Shown here: in pieces, positions 49,392 to 64,000 of the stretch
Numbering within the stretch: the stretch's first letter is position 1
Layout of the letters: each line of letters starts with the position of its first letter
Source: Parus major
Taxonomy: Eukaryota; Chordata; Aves; Passeriformes; Paridae
Direction: 5' to 3'
Length of the DNA: 64,000 nt
Assembly: GCF_001522545.3 (NCBI RefSeq)
Contig: NC_031776.1
Location: 32,750,709 to 32,814,708 of the forward strand
Program-made: the position numbers and the translations under genes
Notes under the pieces: model-generated
What the model was told of the DNA's origin: nothing
The model's database searches: none
The model's input: the letters and a program-made list of their open reading frames with translations, nothing else

Positions 49392-52050
49392 GAAGAGATA
49401 TAACAGTTTCCACTGTTTAGAAAAGGCTGACTGTCAATTTTAAACTGTTTCTGAACTCATCTAACATTTATTATACCAAAATCTAAAAGGTGGAATATAA
49501 ACATGAAATTTAAATATATCTTAAGAGTAGTATTTTTTTGTTTTTTCCTGAATGCTTATTATCATTTTAAAGACCAAATGAAATATATCAGCACAACTTA
49601 TTTTGAAGTGTGTTCCAAGAGAAACCAGGAACATAAATATGAAAACATGTAATTTGTATTGACTTTCTATCTGAATAAGGGAGCTCTGTAACACATTCTT
49701 GGCTCAATCAATACAAATTTAAATCTAAGGAAACATTTAATGTTTGGGAAGTCAGTAATGTAACAATGCCAGGACATCAACAAGCAAAACAGACAAAAAC
49801 AAGAGACAGGGGAAGTGAAGAAACTCTGGAGGAGAAAAAAACAACACTTAAAACCCTCAAGAAATGAAGACAACATAAGTAGAAATGAGATACAACAGAG
49901 GAAACTAAAAAAGGCTTTGAAAAAGAAAATGGAAAGGGAAGAACTGGTCAGTTGAAAAAAAGGTTTTTCAGTTGAAAAATTATAGAATTCCCAGATTTTC
50001 AGCACTCATACTCCCATTCTAATGGGCTCACAAATAAAAGTTTTACCATATTCTGAAAACTTGTCGCATACTAACGTTACATGTCATTGCTGTGTACTTG
50101 TGAAATGTTTCTTATACATAGGAAAATGCTATTTCAGATAGGGAAAAAAAAGCCTAAAGGACAACATTCTCATTTTCTTCTGAGTAATTTATTTTTTTTT
50201 TCTTCTGGAAAAAACAGATTATAAATTACTGTTCTAATAGAATACACACCTACTCCTGGTTCAAGGCATCTGAAATCACTATGGCTGTTCTAAGAATTAC
50301 TCCATAACAACTGAAATTACTGAAATAGTAGTTTGGCATTTGGGGGACAGCTTATCTTCATAAGGTCACTTTGAACTTTATTTGAAACAGTATTATATAA
50401 AAGTTTTTGCTTTTCTAAGTTCATTCAAGATCTCATGCCCAGAGACTTAAATGATGGGGACATTTTGAGTCTCACAGATTCACAAAAGGAACCAAAATTG
50501 TTCTCACTTTCCTAAAATGCCCTTCACACAGTCAACAACTGAAGTGTCAGAGGATCTGTCCTCCAGAGAACTTCCTGTGCCTTTTGAATTACATCAACTG
50601 AAAAGGGCCAGGATGATTTCTGCCTCTAAAAGCACATGCCATATTTAATATGGAATAATTTTGTCACAGCTTTGAAGGCATTAGGGTAGAATCATTACAG
50701 TTTGTAAAGAAAAGTATCATTTTTCTTTATATCAGCTGACATCACAGGTCTCAGATCATATATTTAATATTACATTCCTTGAAAAAAAATCAGGAGAAAT
50801 CAATTTGTAACTTCAGATTCTCACCAACATCAGTAAACATTAAGCAGAAATATCTCATGGGCTTAAGAAACATGAGAAACTGTAGTCTCACTTTTCTTAT
50901 TTAATAGCACAAGTGAGGATACTTCACTTCTTTTCTCCATTTAGTTTCCAAATATTGGTCATTTCTACCAAATTTTGTTTAAAGTTTGTTTCAAGTTTTC
51001 CTCATATGAATTGCTAACACTGTCTTAAATCCTTTTAATCTTTTCTTTTCTCTAACCCAGTAAGAATGCACTTTTTTCAGTCCATAATATAACAAATCAG
51101 ATTGATCAAAAATCATTGAGAACCAGACCAAAGCCCTGACATAAAACAAGAAATTTAACAACAATCACTGCAGAGTAAGAATAAATAAAGAATCTCCTAA
51201 TCACATTTACTGAATTGTGAAATATCCAGATAAACAAAAGACAATGGGGAAGATATTTCTGTTCAGAGTTGTGCAAATTTTATGAAAGAACAGAGTTAAT
51301 ATAGAATAAAATTATCAAAGAAAACTGAATTATGAAATTCTAGAAGGGAAACTCAATACTATTTTTAAGTCCTGGTAAGGACTTAAAAATATCAGGGAGG
51401 TAAAGGCGTGATAACAGTTTATATTGCACAAGGATGTTTCTATTTTACACACAATGCTGCACCTGAAAAACACACCCCTAACAGTTTCAAATGATGCTTC
51501 AGTACTTATTGGTGGTGAACAACGAGGGGAATACATTCCCTTCTCCTGTTTTGTCTCATGTTGGTTTTCACCTTGATTAGTGAGCTGAGCAGGCTCTTAC
51601 TGCTGTCAAAAAACAAGTGCCAGAATGCCTTAGGGGGAAAAAACCAGCTTAAATATTGTATGTTAGGAGGCAGAATATAATTGCACATTCAAAATTAACC
51701 CTCTGAACCCTCAGCAAATACTCATCAATATCATGATTGATCCATTTCTTAAAAATACATAGTAAATCCCTCATATAGAAACTAAAATTGTGTAAATGCA
51801 TATATGTCCATACATATTAACTGCACATGAAAAACAGATTAAAAAAAATCAGAATTATACCATATTAACATTCCTAGAAATATCTGGAATTAGCATTCTT
51901 AGGTTAGCAACAGCCTAATATTTCAATATCCCTTTGTACATCAAGAATGGGGACAATTTTAGTAAGTCCATAGATTGCAATCAACCTCTCACTTGGACAA
52001 TCCCAGCCTGTATTTCTTATATAGGAAAAAAAAAGTGAAAGAGGATCTCA

Positions 52051-52383
<333 letters not shown>

Positions 52384-52567
52384 TTAAGGGCTGTGAAAGC
52401 TGTCAGTTATGTTGTGTATAGTACAGTCAACTAAAACACCTACAAAAGCTTCCAAGGTAGGCAAACAAAATTTTATCTTTCTAAACAGATTTCTATTCTT
52501 GTTTTTCAAATTATCTGATATGCAACCATCCATCTGGTAGCTTTACTGCAAGCCTTGAAGATTTTAG

Positions 52568-53527
52568 CATAGCTCCATGTCCAGGTGGTGATCCTCAAGA
52601 GTCAGTGCTGGGATTGACACTGTTTAAAATCTTTATCATGACAAGGACAGTGGGGTTGAGGGCATCCTCAGCCAGTTTTTGATGAGACAGAGTTGTGTGA
52701 GTGATGCAGCAGGGAAAAGACCATCCAGAGGGATTTTCCAGGCTTGGAAGGTGAGGCCTGTGCCAACAACCTGAAGTTCAGCCAGGCCAAATACAGGGAC
52801 CTGCACAGACTCAGGGCAGTCACAAGCACAAATACAGGCTGGGATAATAATGGATTGAAAGCAGCCCTGAGGAGGAGGAAGTGGAGCTGTTGGTGGATAA
52901 GAAGCACAACATGACCTGGAAACGTGAGCTTGCAGCCCAGGAAGCCAAATGTGTCCTGGGCTGCAGCAAATAAAGCTGTACCTCAAAGGAAGGAGATTCA
53001 TCCCCTCTGTTCTTGTGAGATCCCAGCTGAAGGACTGAATGCAGCTCTGGGGTTCCCAACATGAGGAGGATGGGGACATTTTGTAGCAAGTGCAGGGAAG
53101 ACCACAAAAATGCCCTGAGGGCTGGAGCAGTTGTGCTCTGTGGACAGGCTGAGAGCTGGGAGTGTTCAGCCTGGGGAAGAGAAGGCTCCAGGGAGACCTC
53201 AGAGTCCTTTCCAGGGCCTAAAGGGGCTCCAGGAGAGCTGGATTTGGGACAAGGGCCTGCAGTGACAGGACAATAAGTGGCTTTAAACTGACAGAGCACA
53301 GGTTAGATTTGACACTGGGAAGACATTTTTGACTTTTTGGGTGCTGAGGCCCTGGCACAGGTTGCCCAGAGAAGCTGTGGCTGCCCCTGGATCCCTGGAG
53401 GTGCCCAAGGCCAGGTTGAAAAGGGTTTGGAGTAACCTGGTCTAACAGAAGTATTCCTGCCTGAGCAGGAGGTGGGAATGAGACGACCTTTAAGGTGCCT
53501 TCCAAGCCAAAGCATTCTATGGTATGA
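52568..53527 (+). mobile_element. CR1 LINE copy, ~960 bp, with reverse transcriptase remnant
   Basis: Plus strand, ending agcattctatggtatgaa, the CR1 tail. Near its start a frame reads GDPQESVLGLTLFKIFI, the decayed counterpart of the GVPQGS-LGP-LF motif of the CR1 reverse transcriptase. Further on are ttcagcctggggaagagaag, gcccagagaagctgtggctg and gatccctggaggtgcccaag, typical of the CR1 3' part. The frame is broken many times, so no active enzyme. It occupies most of intron 4 and is antisense to LRP1B. Open frames of 110-160 residues on either strand here are by-products. Confidence 0.9.
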
Positions 53528-53820
53528 ACTCAAGCTTTTGTAGATTGAGAGAACTGCAAATGAGCTGAAGTTCTTTCCTACACATCGATGACCTCTAAAT
53601 TGTTTATCTCCAGGAATGTTTTAAGTTGTTTGAAAATGAAAGGCTTGTCTTCTTTGTGTTATCTGAAGAAAACTAAAACTTCAAGCATAAACTCAGTATG
53701 ACTTTAACTAAACAAAAATCCTCACATAGGATTGAGGATATCTAGCACATATCTAGTGCTAGAATTCCAGTGTGAGAGCCTTTTTCTCAGCAGGAGGTAC
53801 CACAACAGACAGTATCATGA

Positions 53821-60477
<6,657 letters not shown>

Positions 60478-60660
60478 CTGTACTCTTGCAGGAGAACTTT
60501 GTTTTGTCATCACACGCTCTCAGGGTTCCATTACAGCCTTTCTCATCACTCCCATCTTCACAGTCCTTTTCTCCATCACAGCGCCACAGCTCAGGAACGC
60601 AGTTCCCATCAGGGCTGCACTGAAATTCCCTCCCACTGCACCTTCCAGGAGAGGGAGTTT
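60478..60660 (-). CDS. LRP1B: LRP1B exon 3: one LDLa repeat and start of the next
   Basis: 183 bp, phase 1 to phase 1. It begins [15 protein letters not shown], runs through [19 protein letters not shown] and EDGSDEKGC (complete LDLa with calcium site), then [16 protein letters not shown], the first part of the following repeat. CNGT is a possible N-glycosylation site. Acceptor ttctaag, donor acag followed by gtaggt. The linker before the first cysteine (REETPSPGR) is short and proline-containing, as expected between LDLa modules. Confidence 0.94.

Positions 60661-64000
<3,340 letters not shown>

Noticed and set aside
52636..53299. Open frames of 147 and 159 residues on the minus strand
   Set aside because: They are reverse-strand readings of the CR1 copy at 52568-53527, rich in S, P and L, and match no protein.

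Overview
The window is vertebrate nuclear DNA, almost certainly from a bird. Evidence for a bird is several CR1 LINE fragments, some with the short bird-type 3' end (ATTCTATG-like), one avian-looking retroviral LTR, low GC introns, and a compact version of a gene that is enormous in mammals. A songbird is plausible but not proven.

The only gene I can support is an internal part of LRP1B (LDL receptor related protein 1B), on the minus strand. It fills the window, so both ends of the gene lie outside. I placed 23 coding exons between 63905 and 5195, from splice sites and reading phase. They join into one open frame of 3912 bp (1304 codons) with no stop or frameshift. From N to C the piece encodes: the last five LDL-receptor class A (LDLa) repeats of a cluster (exons 1-5 here), two EGF-like modules (exon 5), a YWTD beta-propeller (exons 6-9), an EGF-like module (exon 10), a second propeller (exons 11-15), an EGF-like module (exon 16), a third propeller (exons 17-22), then an EGF-like module and the start of a fourth propeller (exon 23). 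By comparison with LRP1 this is roughly residues 980-2280 of a ~4600-residue receptor. LRP1B rather than LRP1 is chosen from diagnostic stretches such as [20 protein letters not shown] and [11 protein letters not shown]. Exon numbers below are local to this window.

Layout from left to right: 1-5194, intron with two CR1 pieces and a decayed ~56-bp minisatellite; 5195-18505, exons 23 to 15; 18506-27009, the largest complete intron (8.5 kb), with little recognisable; 27010-35684, exons 14 to 10, with a GC-richer patch at 28 kb and an LTR near 32 kb; 35685-42004, a 6.3-kb intron with a TA microsatellite and a very old CR1/L3-like remnant; 42005-46439, exons 9 to 6; 46440-52112, intron with a decayed CR1; 52113-54093, exons 5 and 4 with a ~960-bp CR1 between them; 54094-60477, a 6.4-kb intron; 60478-63905, exons 3 to 1.

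All the exons make one secreted-side (extracellular) part of an endocytic receptor: LDLa repeats bind ligand and calcium, while the propeller plus EGF units form the ligand-release region. I found no RNA gene, no CRISPR array, no second protein gene and no undescribed multi-gene system. The items most worth checking are a GC-AG intron after exon 1, the minisatellite at 3.0-3.6 kb, and the unexplained GC-richer patch at 28.0-28.7 kb.
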